Origin: Ulva prolifera
Lineage: Eukaryota; Chlorophyta; Ulvophyceae; Ulvales; Ulvaceae
DNA length: 64,000 nt
Assembly: GCA_023078555.1 (NCBI GenBank)
Contig: CM041200.1
Location: 2,984,001-3,048,000, forward strand
Reading direction: 5' to 3'
The translations under genes and the position numbers were made by a program. How positions within the stretch are numbered: position 1 is the stretch's first letter; every line of letters starts with the position of its first letter. The notes under the pieces are model-generated. The model worked only from the letters and a program-made list of their open reading frames with translations, was not told the origin of the DNA and did not search any database. This document shows, in pieces, positions 45,880-59,500 of this stretch.

Positions 45880-46570
45880 TGTTTAAAGTTTCGTTTGAGT
45901 GTACATAGCTTAAGAAGCTACCGGAGGTCCTCGGCAGCAATTAAGTTATAGCTTGCTATGGGTCCTGTTCAGGCGGAACATTGCAATAGCTTAGCACTGG
46001 CAAACATAACTAGTCAATCGCAGTTATGAATCGCCCTTGGCTGTCGGCATGCGCGACCAGCTCTACAAGCTGCTCGAGGGCACACTAAAGCGCAGAATTG
46101 TAAGAAATCCATCGTGCTGCGCGGGTGATCCGGTTCACGAGCACACCAACACGGAAAAGGCTGCTCATCGGGTGCACGAATTGCGCCCACGCTCTCGTCT
46201 AAATCTACTTCACTGACATCCACAAGTCCGTCTAAGCGCTTGCCAAGCAGACCTTTCGCAGACCTTGCCAAGTCGGATAATGCTTCGTCAGCTTGGTTTT
46301 AGACGGGCAACCTGCTATTGCTAGCTCGAATGTGGAATGCAAGAGCAACCAGCACACCAACAATTAAAAGTGATTAGCGATTATCGGAACTCTGAATGAA
46401 TTTCGCGATCGCTTAGCAAGCTATACGATACCACATGAAATACGTTTTCGCTCGCTTCGCTCGCTATAGCGTGGGTGTCATAATTACGTTTTATAGCTTA
46501 AACCAGACTTGAATTTTAATTTGATCGCTTATTAGCGATTTATCGCCGAATTTCAAACACTGGATTGCGG
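45880..46570. repeat. Dispersed non-coding repeat, copy 2 (long form)
   Basis: Relative of 7340-7710. The left part (CATAGCTTAAGAAGCTA...ATTGCAATAGCTTAGC) and the right part (TCTGAATGAATTTCGCGATCG...AATTTCAAACAC) align with copy 1, and about 300 bases in between (about 46010-46360) have no counterpart there. It contains GCTCGCTTCGCTCGCTATAGC and TAGCAAGCTATA, shared word for word with copy 1. Confidence 0.75.
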
Positions 46571-46968
46571 CATGCTGCCGTACCACTGAGTGCAGTGTCC
46601 TGGGTCAAGAACATGTATCTACAAGGTGACTATGATGATAGCAAGCGGCTTTGATCAGTTCACATCATACGAACCGGAAGGATGCACAATTGGATATTGG
46701 CCACGGTGCAGCATTGTATTCACGCAGGCTGAGAATTCAGCGCACTTCCCAGGTAACAGTCCCAGTGCAACAGATGGCTGGGTAGTGGATGCGATACATG
46801 CGCTGAACAGGTGGGCCAGGTAGGGTGAAGTCCCATTTGCAAAATATACGGAATGTGCTGCAGCATGGCTCACATGAGTATGTGCTGCCTAGTATGTTCA
46901 GCGGTCATGAGCGGATTTGCTCCAGTGGATTGATGAACGGTCTCCCCAAAATAATCCAAAGGACTGAC

Positions 46969-49370
46969 TCACTCCAACCTCCCAATAGTTGTGGTGTCGG
47001 TGACAGAAAGTGCTGCCTCCAGGTCAGGTGCATTGCCTAGTGGTGTAGGAGACCATTGTTCGCCGACAATTGAAGCACCTTCACGTCTACACTCACCTCT
47101 CCTGTGTGGATGCTGTGCTTCCGGGTGATCACTTGCAGTATGGCTTTGACCGACAGAATGGCTAGTTTGACCGACAGTATGGCTAGTTTGACCAACAATA
47201 TGGCTTTGACCAACTTCTTCTGACATCATGCACACGGACGCTGTCGTGCCTGAGACAATTTCCTTGCATAGCGGACAATAATTATGTCCCCTGAGCCAAC
47301 TGTATATGCAGTCCTTATGAAAAAAATGTCCACATGCCAGCTTGTTGACTATCTCTCCGCCTTCGAAGAGCTCCAGGCATATGCAGCACTCATCTGCTGG
47401 ATCCGATCCCAGATCCTCACCATACTTGACAAGAGGCAGCTCTGCAGCAGACGTGGCGTAAGCACGTTGTTCCACAAACACCATTCACACCACAGAAGTC
47501 TGCAAGGAATCCATGCACATGTTTCCAGGAGCAATCGCTGTTCCTTGCACATCAATGCTTCTTTATGTCTGGTTCAGACCTCTGAGGGTCGTGGACGGCA
47601 CCCTGACAGACACCGGTGTGCCCTGATCTACGAGACCTAGCTGCAACTGCCGCTCCCTAGCCACCCATCTTTGATGATCCAGATACGCCTTGAGCATCCA
47701 AGCCACCCATGCTATGCATGTGCAGATGACAGTGCAAGCAGCCACCATTATTGTAAAACCCCATGAAAAGGCAGTACGTGTTGAAAGCGCAGCCCACTCA
47801 ATGACTGGACTGCACCCCGCACTGCCTTCGCCTTCAAGCAACATGACAAATACATTCGAGCTTACTTTTAATGACATGCCCATGGACGAAATCATGTGTG
47901 AACCACTATTGTACAGCGTCAGTCTTTCATCTGGGTCGTCCAGGCTCTCGGCCCTCGTGCTGAAAGTGAGGGTAGATGCAGCAGACATACTTTGCATGTA
48001 GACGACTGCTTGAAGTGCCCCTGCACAAACTAGATGCATGAGGTTTGTTACCTGAAAGGGGCGAAAGTTGAGTATGAATAAACCAAGGCGGGCCAACGCA
48101 CTTGCATTGGGCATGGAAAACTGCCACTGGCAAGTATCCCATGGCCTGTAGATTGCGTATATTTCTGAAGTGGCGGGAAACCGGGCTGTAGCATCTAGCG
48201 ACTCCAGCTTGAAGAAGGATGTTGATGGCTCACAGAGCAATGGAAATCTGCAAATCCGCCATCAAATGCGGAAGGCATTACAAGTTTCTATGGTGGTTTG
48301 ACACGGATACATACTTGTGACCATGGAATCGCTGCAGTCAGACCATGCATGTGCAAGAAAAATAATACACACTGGACAGGTAAGTCAATGCTTGCAGGGC
48401 CCCTGGTCCTGAAGGTTTGGCGTTGAATTAGCAAAACTTTATCAGATGCTTCAGAAGATCGTGAAAGATTATTGACCGTCGTGCGATAATGGCTGCTGTA
48501 AGTGTATGTGCTATTCATGATGGTGTATATGATAGCTGTTCCTGCAAGCTTGACACATTGTAGGCTCCACATCCCATTGCAACGGTAAAGGCGAAGTGAT
48601 ACGAATCAAGATGGCAACTTGCAGGCACACCATTGGCATTGGCAATCGCCTGAATCTTCCATTCTTGGGACACAGAAGTTTCGTATACCTCGACCACTGC
48701 AGTGCCCTTAAAATTCACTGTGAATTTCGTTGAATCCACATGATTCGATATTCAAGATATGCGACACAGCAAGTCAGTTCACACCTGCACTGTACGCTGG
48801 AAGCACTCTGGACCGCGATGAATGCAAAATATGAGGAAAGTAGATGTGAAAATCTTGCCTAAACCAAGTCAGCGATACATCGAGTGCAAACTGAGTTTGC
48901 CCATGCAGGAGTGCCCAGCCAGAAAACCAAATAGGGTGGCTATCTGCTATGATGTTGACCGAATGCTCTTTTAAACCATTGTTCAGTAAAACCTGCATAA
49001 CAACTTCTGTTAACTTGTTCAAACATTGGACAGGGCTGTACAGACTATCTGTCCATTCCTGGCTTTGACATCACTCAGGCAATACAGATCTTGACAATCA
49101 GTAGCACCTGAAACTGCAGACGAATGGTGGACTCTTCCAGGTCAGGAACAAAATTTGTGTTGATGAGTCGGTCCTCAAGGACATTGGTGTGTCTTGATTC
49201 CGAGTCAAACTCTATTAGAGATGCACCAAGTGACACTGGCACATAGACATGACCTCTCCGCCGTGCTGGGATGAGTAAAAGCACCGCGACCTCTGCCGGA
49301 CCGGCACTTGAATTGAATTTCATTGCAGTCTCTTGCTGATGCCTCACACCGCTTTCCTCTCTCGACAATG
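46969..49370 (-). CDS. Membrane-anchored RING-H2 protein, probable E3 ubiquitin ligase
   Basis: Exon chain on the minus strand: about 49365-49108 (beta-rich, AEVAVLLLIPARRRGHVYV), about 49000-48840, about 48725-48560, 48240 to about 47575, and about 47490-46969. The fourth exon ends in a single strong transmembrane segment (FTIMVAACTVICTCIAWVAW) followed by a basic stretch. The last carries a C3H2C3 RING-H2 finger, CCICLELFEG...LACGHFFHKDC...YCPLC, and a tail with four imperfect VGQ(S/T)SH-type repeats. The layout is an N-terminal luminal or extracellular domain, one TM helix, and a cytosolic RING. It is not a recognisable PA-TM-RING protein, because I see no PA motif. The start codon and any signal peptide are unresolved. 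Function as an E2-dependent ligase follows from the RING; the substrate is unknown. Confidence 0.75.
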
Positions 49371-49599
49371 CACGCGTTCCCGTCCCATTTCCTCTGTTGA
49401 TGTGGTACGCATGCTAAGTGGACGTAGCCGGCGTGCAGCAGACACAGTGGAGAAGGCCGACTGTAAAGCTTCCCAAGCATAACCTTGCAGCATAGGGAAT
49501 GGAAGCAGTGTTTGCCAGAAGTACCTGCTTTGACACAGTGCTTAGCGTGTGCGATTACCAACGCAACCTGAGATGTGCAGATGGCTGGCACTGACAGAA

Positions 49600-50280
49600 C
49601 AAGTTTCTTACAATGGAAACTGAAAACCCGAGCAAGAAATTTCGCAAGCAGAGTGACGCTTCACCACTCACAGGATCACGGCAGCAACGAAATGTACGTA
49701 TGTGCTGGCATTCCAAGTGTTCATCCTCTGTCGGACTGTGTGTCCAGGTACTCCTCCGCAGCAAAGTTGCTTCACTTCACGTTCAACGAAAGCAGCCAAG
49801 AATGCACACCTGTTGCAAGTGCAATGTATGTTTTTGTGTGTGCGCGTGTGTGTTGTCAGGCCGCTAGTGCGCTGAGGCTAATGGTGCAGTACGCTACACA
49901 CATAGCGAAAGAGCCTGCGCACATCAGGCGTATAGACCTCCAGTATTGATGCACAATCAGAGCTAGCGACGCCGCGGCTAGATTTGCTCATTCAAGCGTT
50001 TGCTCGACACTTGTGAGCTCAGGCAGGCGTGCGAGAATGCAGAGCTTGCACTCGCACTTGCCATGGCAAGCCTTCCACACAAAATGAAATTGGTCGTCCT
50101 TACGGGGAATTGTAGCATGTCGAGTTTGAGGTTGACAAACACGATGACAGGCTACATGCAGATCGCATGCTGATGCGGAAGGCAGACATGATTGGCCATA
50201 GCTGCGCGCTCAGCTGCGTGGCGACAGGGCCAACGACACTGCGATCGGTCGAGTCGGTGAGTCACATTTAAACACCTGAT
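49600..50280. promoter_or_regulatory. Divergent intergenic region between RING gene and dynein gene
   Basis: The two genes point away from this interval, so their promoters and first exons should lie here. No specific element can be supported. Confidence 0.35.
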
Positions 50281-50544
50281 CCATTAGTGTCGCATGCGAA
50301 GGACAACTTCAGTGCCAGTGGGATTGACATGAACATGGAAAAGCTGCCTGCATTCTGCAACAGCTGCCCGCAGCTACTGTATCGCTGCTCTTCAGACGCG
50401 GATGTGCGGATTCTGCTCGTCTCGGAGCTCGTCCACAATTGTGATCGACTCCGGCGGTTGTTAAAATTGATAATCTTGCCCACATCCGAGTTGTGCGGTG
50501 CATGTTTGCCGTCATAGGCACTTTGCGGCAGGCATATCAGCGAG

Positions 50545-53500
50545 ATGGACATCCAAGTGGACGACCTGTTCCCGATAACCCATCACCTGCGCACGCACCC
50601 ACTACTATGGCCACTGGATGTTGCGGTCCAGGGCTTGGACGACCCATTTGTGCGTTGTCGCTTGTTTTCACGTCCGCGGAAGGTCACTCGAACTCACGGT
50701 GGCGAACTTGAACGATAATTTTGCATGTGTAGTACACATCAGGGCTTCAGCACAACACCAACGGCAAAGTTCTATACACTTGTGATCAACACAAGCTTCT
50801 TGCGAAAAATGTGGTGCAGCAACGTCGGCAGCTCCCTCCCGCTGTCAATGACAAAGCCCTGTTCACCAAGGCCTCTCCGTTTGGAGACCCGAAAGATCCC
50901 TTTTATCATTCCCCTTGTAATAGAATAGCCTCTTACTTTGCGCCTCATGCGGCAGCTTCTGCTGGCTTACATTTTGAGGTTGATAATGAACGACAAGGTC
51001 TTCCGCGGCATCCTGGAAAGTTGGGCAACCCAGCAAAATCCGGGACTCGTTCGTCATCTCACCATGCTTGTGGAAGCAAAGTATCCGCTGCTGAGGTGCG
51101 TGTCCACTACTTCTTATGGCCGCACAGTGATACAAAGCATTTATTCAGAGTCGGTGTTTGATCTCAGGGGTCCAGCTTGCTCAAAGCGAACATTTTGGCC
51201 CAGCAGCACAGAAAGCACAATCAATCAATGAGATGCCAGGGATTCGAGCCTGCAGAACTTGCAAATCTCACTGAAGCCCTTCAACGCTACCACTACTACA
51301 CAGAAGCAGGAGTGCAAATGCAACACATTATGCACTTGGAGTCGCAGTGGCTGCACAAAATTCTATCATTAGTGCCACGTGATAGGTACTGCAGTGTATC
51401 AGAGGATTCTTACAACTCGCTCATGAAAATGGCAGTGCATGAGGTACATTGTGATTTTCACCGCAGCATGAGGAAAGCCATCATTGATTATTTACTGAAG
51501 AGCCCACTCGAAAGGAGGTAGGTTCATTTGCTCCAAGTGCTTGACTGCTAGCTATGTCCGAGCTTTGCAACCTAGGTGTTGTCATAACATGTCAATCGTT
51601 CACAACATACTACACATGATCTTGCAGGCGTTTGAGGCTAGAGGCACTTGAAGCTGTCTTGATATATCCCGATGTTGCAACAAAGAGGAGAGTCGATGTG
51701 GCGCTTCGCGTGCTGCCAGATGCATGGGTCACTCGCGTGGAGCAGGCCAGGGAAAACATTGCATGGTCATTGCAAACTTTATCAGCGAATGCCCTGGAGT
51801 TGTCTGCACTATGGCATGTTCAAGGTTTCAGTAATAAGCAACTTGTTGATGTCACAAGCGCACCTTTCAGATCCCGCATACCCATGGAAGCTGTTGAGTT
51901 CGAAGCACATCAACAGGAATGTCATGAGAGTATAAAATCTGCTCTGTGGACACACTGGCTCCCGAAGAGTGCTGAGGTTTTCCGGTTGATTCCTCCAGTG
52001 TGCATCAATGGTGACGCAGCAGCATACTACCGTAGCATTGCCATATTGCAAGGCAACCACCTGCGCAACTTGGTTCAGCGGACATTGCAACATTACGTTG
52101 GGTTTTTTGAGCAGTATCCAGGTGTGCTGCGTTCAACGACTGAAATCATTTGCGATGGGTTGCTTTGATTTTGGGAAACCTCTGTAACCTAGTTCTTAGT
52201 GTGGCAGGTGTCCATCAAATCGACCCCCAACAAGACACGATGCTGTGGAGCCGCCCAGCGGTGTTCAAATTGCAGCTCTGCTTGGACGATGAGGGTCATG
52301 CAGTCTTCTGCCCGTCTTTCGACCAGATCTCTGTCATGGCACAAGCAGTCCTGGATGGAGCTGTGCGCACCACGTTTGACATGCCCCGCATAGGATCCCA
52401 GATATCAGTTTCAGCGTCATCCGGACCAATTCAAGGCAAATCAGCAGCAAACTCGATCCCCACTATGGACTTGGATGATATCGAGCTTGCTCAGGCATGC
52501 CCCGGCAAGTCCTGATGAAATATTGAGGGCTACCATCCATTGCATGTAGCTTCACAGGTACAATTGCATCGTGCAGGCAAAGGGTCGCGTGGCTGAAGTA
52601 ATCCAGCGCAATCAAGTTGCTCCCCAGATGGTCGTTGACTTGTTTGCTGAACATTTGTCCATACTGGACCAAGGCGTAGAGACATTCGTGGCACAAATTA
52701 TGGGGCGAGATCCTGCCCCGTCCCTTGAGAACTTTGAGCAGATTCTACGGTCACTGGACGATCAGGCCGACGCAGTGCGGATTATAAGCTCAAACACAGT
52801 GTGCACAGGATTATTCAGGTATGAACTGTGAGTCAAAGCCACATGTCTTCACAATGGCCTCATATGTCAAGATGATGTGATGCTCGCTAGTGCAGCCACG
52901 ACGTTTGAGCAAGTTCCCGTACTTGATTGGCGCTGTTGTGCAGCGTCGATGTTTCTGAGTTGAAAGCAGAGCTGATCGAGACTATAGATAGCTTCAAAGA
53001 GGGCATACTGGCTGCTTTACGAGAACGTGTAATGCAGTCCAGCAGCTCTCTGATTGAGCTATTCCAGTTGACTGAAATTGAAGTCAGCAAGGTGAGCAGC
53101 ACAGGTGAAGAGGTTCTAGCATTGAAAAAAACCATTCTGAAGGAGCAGCTTCAGCATGAGCGAATGAAAGAGACCATTCAGCATAACAAGGACACCATAG
53201 CTTTCCTAGTCGAACATCAACTGCCGATATCCCAGGAGGTCCGTTTCTGGCTGAATCTCATGTATGCTTATCATGCTGCAAGCCAGTTCTACAGAAGAAT
53301 GTTGAATCTAGGATCTGGACATCACCTTCAAGTGTTTCGAATGGCCAGCAAAGATTGCCAAGATAATGAAAGACGCTGTGACTAAAGCTACAACAGACCA
53401 CAAGCAGTTTGAGCAACAGCTGAAGTCGCATCGGAAAAGCTTTGGGGACTCGCTGGGTGATCTTCAACAGCGCGTCACAGCCTTTGATGTGTACGATGTC

Positions 53501-56500
53501 ATTGCACGACGTGCTGAGCATGCACGGGAGGTGTGCTTTCCTGGCCTGCTAGTGCCTGGAATGAAAACGCACGTATTAGTTCTTCGAGCAGTTTCTTCTA
53601 CATGCCGAAGCCTGCCCTGGTATCCTATGATTGACATCTGTGGTTTTAGGTGCTAGATCTCATGTCAGACTTGAAGAGTGCACAAGATACAGCAGACCAG
53701 ATCAACACGCAAGAGAAAATGTTTGGCTGGGGGTGCACAAAATATGTAAACATCACAAAGCTGATTCAGCTACTAGAGCCATACCACATGCTCTGGATGA
53801 CAGTGTTCGAGTTCTATGATAAGTCCAGTGTATGGTTGAACTGTCCATTCAAAGACATCGATGCCGAAGAGGTCGATGAACTTGTGAATGACATGTTCCG
53901 GAAGGTCTTTAAGCTCTCAAAGCAGTTTTCAGGCGTGGTTGCTGGACTTTCAGAGAAAGAAGCGCCCCATCGCGTCGCTTCTGATGTACGAGTACATCTG
54001 TGAGTGCCTTAGCGCACAAAACGGTCAAGCTTGGTCACAACTTAAAAGAAAATGTGTGCAGTGTAAGGAGAAGATTGCAGCATTCCAAGAATACCTACCT
54101 CTCATCAATGCAGTTTGCAATCCTGGTATGCGTGAAAGGCACTGGGACGTGCTAGCTGAATCCACGGGCATTGAAGTTTCAGGGGAAAGTACTGCAAGTG
54201 TCAAGTACCTGCTTGACAATGATGTCATGGATTACCTGCCGCGTGTCATCGAAATCAGTGATACAGCTTCACGCGAATGGAGTATTGAAAAGTCCTTGGG
54301 GAAGATGTTTGAAGACTGGTCAGGTCTGGAGCTTGAGCTGGGAGCCTGGAAGGATTCAGGTATGCATACGCATCTGTGAACCTCTGGAAGTGCCCTGCCG
54401 AGACGTGCAGAATAATCACCGCATCTCCAATATGTTTGAGGAATTTTTTACATACTATGGACATACACCCGTGGATGTAGGCACATACATCCTGAAAGGT
54501 GCTCCAATCGATGAAGCACAGATGCTTCTGGACGATCATCTGGTCAAATTGCAAGCAATGGGATCGACCCCATTTTCTCAGCCGTTTGAGGAACAGATCT
54601 TGCCTTGGGGCCGTAAATTGTCCAGGTTGCAAGAAATTTTGGACACATTTCTGAAGTTGCAAACAAAATGGATGTATCTGCAGCCGATATTTGGATCCGA
54701 GGAAATCATGAAGCAAATTCCGAAAGAGGGTGCTGCATTCAGGCAGACAGATTCCATCTGGCATGCTGCAATGGAAAACATCAAGCGCAGTCCAGAGTTT
54801 ATGACAGTTGCTGACATGCCAAATCTGTTGGAGGATCTCAAAGCCGCGTGTGAGCAGCTGGACGTTGTGGAGTCTGGTTTGAACGCGTTCTTAGACACAA
54901 AGAAGTTGGCGTTTCCGAGATTCTTTTTTGTCAGTAATGACGGTGCGGTCTCCCTTTCGAGATGGCTGTGTGACTTTTCACACGAATGTTCAGTATGATT
55001 GTCCGTGATGCTGATAACGCAAGGCAGAACGAAATGTCTTTGGTCGAATCACTGTGTTAGCCCGTTGTTCAGAGCTTCTCGAGGTGTTGGCGGAGGCAAA
55101 ATCTCCACGGAGCATACAACCGTTCGTCAGAAAGTTCATTGAAGCTGCCAGTGCTTTCAAGGTATGCCCCGCCACCCCCTCAATCAATTTATCGCTTCAT
55201 ATATGCTGACACACCTCCAACATGTAGTTTGAGGAGTCCGGCCACATTTCGGGAGTTGTCTCCGCAGAGGGGGAAGAACTGCAATTCGTCCAGTATGTGA
55301 ATCCATCAGATATGGCCGTGGAGTGGTGGCTTCTGGAATGTGAGTCTGTCATCAAGCAAACTTTGCATCAGCTGGCAGGGACGGCTCTTGCGGCCTATGC
55401 GTCGACACCCCGTGCTCAGTGGATCCTTCAGTGGGCAGGACAGCTGGTTCTCAACTGTTCGCAAGTCTGTTGGACACAGGTCGGAATCTATCGAAGACGA
55501 TGGACACACGTTTCGCTTGATGTCCCTGTCAAATCCAATATCTAAAACACCAGCCCAAAGTCGAATTCGGCTTCTGCAGGAGGTCACAGAAGCTATCATT
55601 GGTGGTGGATCACATGGATTAGCAGCGTACGGAGACAAATGCACAAGAGATCTTTCCCAAATTGTCGAACTTGTCCGGGGCACCCTCACAAAGTTAGAAA
55701 GAGCAAGCTGCTCTGCTCTGATTGTCATTGATGTGCACGCGCGGGATGTCGTCATTGCTATGTCTGAGCAAGGAGTAGAGGAAGTGACAGATTTTAATTG
55801 GGAAAGTCAACTCAGGTTCGTGAAGCAGTTCCCAGTTTGAACAGTCTGCTCGATTCTTAGAATGCCAAGGCATCTGCATGGCTTCCATCTTTCATTAACA
55901 TCTCATTCCTGTGACAGGTACTATTGGGAGCATGCTGAGGCTCCTCCAAGTGGTCTGCTGTCGTGCGACACCCTCGTGGTTAAAATGATCAATGGTGAGC
56001 ACGAAACTTGAGAAGCTTTTTGGATGTTACTGCAGACCTCTGCATTACCTTGACCGAAGTCGTTGTGTGCAGCTTCAACACTGTATGGATACGAGTACTT
56101 GGGAAACTCTGGACGCTTGGTGATCACGCCATTGACTGATCGTTGTTACCGAACATTGATTGGAGCAATTGCAATGAATTTAGTAAGAAACGTTACCTTT
56201 CAACATTTTGGCGTATCACTGACCCTACTGACTCCTCACATAGCGTTTCTGCAGGGAGGAGCTCCCGCAGGGCCTGCAGGTACAGGCAAGACAGAGACAA
56301 CGAAAGACCTGAGCAAAGCAATTGCAATACAATGTGTTGTTTTCAACTGCAGGTGTGCCCGAAACTGCTTTGAAGCTGCTTGTCAATACAATAACAATGG
56401 TCGCATCCACTGTAACTGGAGAACGGGTCAATACATAGTGACGTAAGCCTAGGCTCATCTGGTATATTATGCAGCTCTGAGCTGGACTACAAAGCAATGG

Positions 56501-59500
56501 GGAAATTCTTCAAGGGTGTGAGTCTGTGTGTCAATGACAGCTGCGATTATTGATGGGCATGCTGGTGAAGATGACTGTCCATGCTATCCAGGTTTGGCGT
56601 GCTCTGGGGCATGGGCATGTTTTGATGAGTTCAATCGGATCGAACTCGAGGTCCTGTCTGTCGTTGCGCAGCAAGTCTTGTCAATTCTACGAGCAAAGCA
56701 ACAGAAGCTCAGCAAAATTTTTTTCGAGGGCACTGAACTTATTTTGCGGCCCACGTGCAATGCATTTATTACTATGAACCCTGGGTGCGAAACTACCACA
56801 ACACCTGTATTTGATCCTTGTGAGTGTTGCTTGTCAAGGTGTAGTGCAGTGGATGCTCTGTTCTGCCGTGTGAGTCTTCGATTCTGGGGTGACCCCTGAT
56901 CAAGTGTACTGCCAAGGTGGAAGATTGGCGATCTGCCCGTAGGTATGCTGGTCGATCAGAACTCCCAGACAACTTGCGCGTGCTGTTCCGTGATGTGGCG
57001 ATGATGGTGCGAATCAAATCTGCAGCTGTGTGAAGGCTTTGACACTGTATATGTCTGCAGGCGACATGCATTACATGGCTTCCTACATGTCACAAAACTT
57101 TTGTTGTACTGCTCCTTGTGTAGGCGCAAACAAATGTGCTGATATCATGGCTGTAGCTCCACACTGAGCCAATGGCTGAGTTTGATGATGGCCCATGCTG
57201 CAGGTTCCAGATTATGCCATGATCGGAGAGATCTTGCTGTACAGCTTCGGTTACCTGGATGGCAGAAACTTGGCAAGAAAGCTGGTGCAGACTTATCGTC
57301 TGTGCTCTGAGCAGGTATGCCTATGTGCATAGGAAGATCACCTGTTCGCGTGCCGCACAACAGCTTAATCATGGTTCTGCTTCTTTAGCTTAGCAGTCAG
57401 GATCATTACGACTATGGTATGAGGGCTGTCATGTCTGTGCTGCGTGCTGCCGGCAATTTGAAACAAAAGCATGCGTCCGAACGTGAAGACATCCTGATGC
57501 TGAGGGCTATACAAGACGTCAATTTACCAAAGTTCTTGGATCAAGATGTGCCTCTGTTTTCTGGAATCCTGACGGACTTGTTTCCTGGGGTGAACTTGCC
57601 AGAAACTGACTATGGCCACCTGATCCAGGCCATTGAGAACAACTGCAGCAAGCTGAACTTGCAGGTAAGTGGGCTGGTGTCCTGCTCTGGCAAGTTGGAA
57701 TCAACCCGGCGAACAAATGTTGTGGTAGATTTGTGTTGCTGTGAGTGACAGGATTTTTCAAGAATCCGCCACAAACAAATGCCGTGATTGTAACAATTTG
57801 ACCGCAGAATGCACACCGGAGGACACCCTTGTTCTGAAGCGCAAAGATGGTTCATGCTCAAAGCTTAACTGCTGTGAGCGCATGCAGTCATTGGAAATGT
57901 TCATAACCAAGATCATACAGCTGTACGAGATGATCATCGTTCGGCACGGCTTGATGCTGGTTGGATACTCAAGCATCAAGACCTGCGCAATTCGTGTTCT
58001 TGCCGCAGCCCTGTCGGACTTGAATGCACAGGGTCTGCTTTGCGAGCAGAAGGTGAAACTGTGGTCTCTGAACCCAAAGTCTGTCACGATGGGACAGCTA
58101 TATGGACAGGATGATCCAGTGAGCAAGGAATGGACAGACGGGGTTCTTGCTGCTGTCTTCAGAAATGCTGCAAGGTGTGCGTGTGTAAGTACATGCATTC
58201 CACTTCCGCGAATTCATGTTGATGTCACTTTGGCATGCAGAGACACCAGCGACGATCGGAAATGGCTTATCCTCGATGGACCAGTCGATGCAATCTGGAT
58301 CGAGAACATGAACACTGTGCTGGATGACAACAAGAAATTGTGCTTGAACTCAGGAGAAATCATAGCAATGCAAGGCCAGATGAACCTGATATTTGAAGTT
58401 CAGGACTTGTCTGTTGCAAGTCCCGCCACTGTGAGCCGGTGTGGTATGGTATATGTACAGCCACTTGGCTGGCAGCACTTGTTTGACTCGTGGTTGTCCA
58501 GGCTTCCAGATTCGGTGTCTCTGGACCAACAGGTTGAAATTGCAGCTCTGTTCTCTTGGCTGCTTCCTCCTTTATTACATGCGGCCGAGCATATCTTGAC
58601 GCGTGTGCTTCCTGTGTCAGAGATGAGCCTTGCTTGTGCGGCTATGAACTTGTTTGAAAGCCTTCTGATGGAATGGCGTGAAACCCCCCAGGTGTGCATT
58701 CCTTGATTTCTGCATTGACACCCTTGTCTTCTGCTCAACCACTGCCTCAACGACCTGTTGCACTGAAGCCGAGGTGCCCATACAGGTGATTGAGAACATG
58801 CCTGGTCCACAACGTAGCCTATGGATCCAATGCTTGTTCCTGTTCTCTTTGTGCTGGTCAATTGGCGGAAATACGAATGAACCAGGCAGGGATTTATTTA
58901 ATTCATATCTCCGAAGGCTGGTGGCCAATGATGTTCCAGATGAGATCAGCTTGTTTATGCAAGGAAAAAGGGTCCAAATCAATCAGATGATGCCGGATTC
59001 GAGAAGTGTGTATGACTTTGTGTTTGATAGGAAGCGTAACAGATGGGAATTCTGGCTCAATACTGTAGGGGAGCAGAAGGCACCCCCTGTTGATGCAGAA
59101 TATACTAACATTGTCATTCCGACGGTGGATACTATCAGGTGAGAACCATGGGCTCCGGATGATGAAGCTCGAGCCCACGCCCATGCCATTTTTGGAAACC
59201 TGATGCACAGCTGAGCTCGTTATTGTTGCTGAGCTGATCCTTGATGCCACAATGATCTTGCGCAGATATACATATCTGTTGGACTCATATTTGAAGCGAC
59301 GGCATGCTGCTTTGTTTGTGGGTCCCACTGGCACAGGAAAGTCCATTTACGTTACCCAGCATCTTCAGTCTGGCTTGCCTGCCAAGTTTCTTAATATGAA
59401 TGTCAAGTTCTCGGCACAGGTGTGCTAGTTATGTGGCACACATCCACAAGCTGCAAAGAAGTGGCGTGCCGTTTATGAAGACTGCATATTTTATGTTGCA

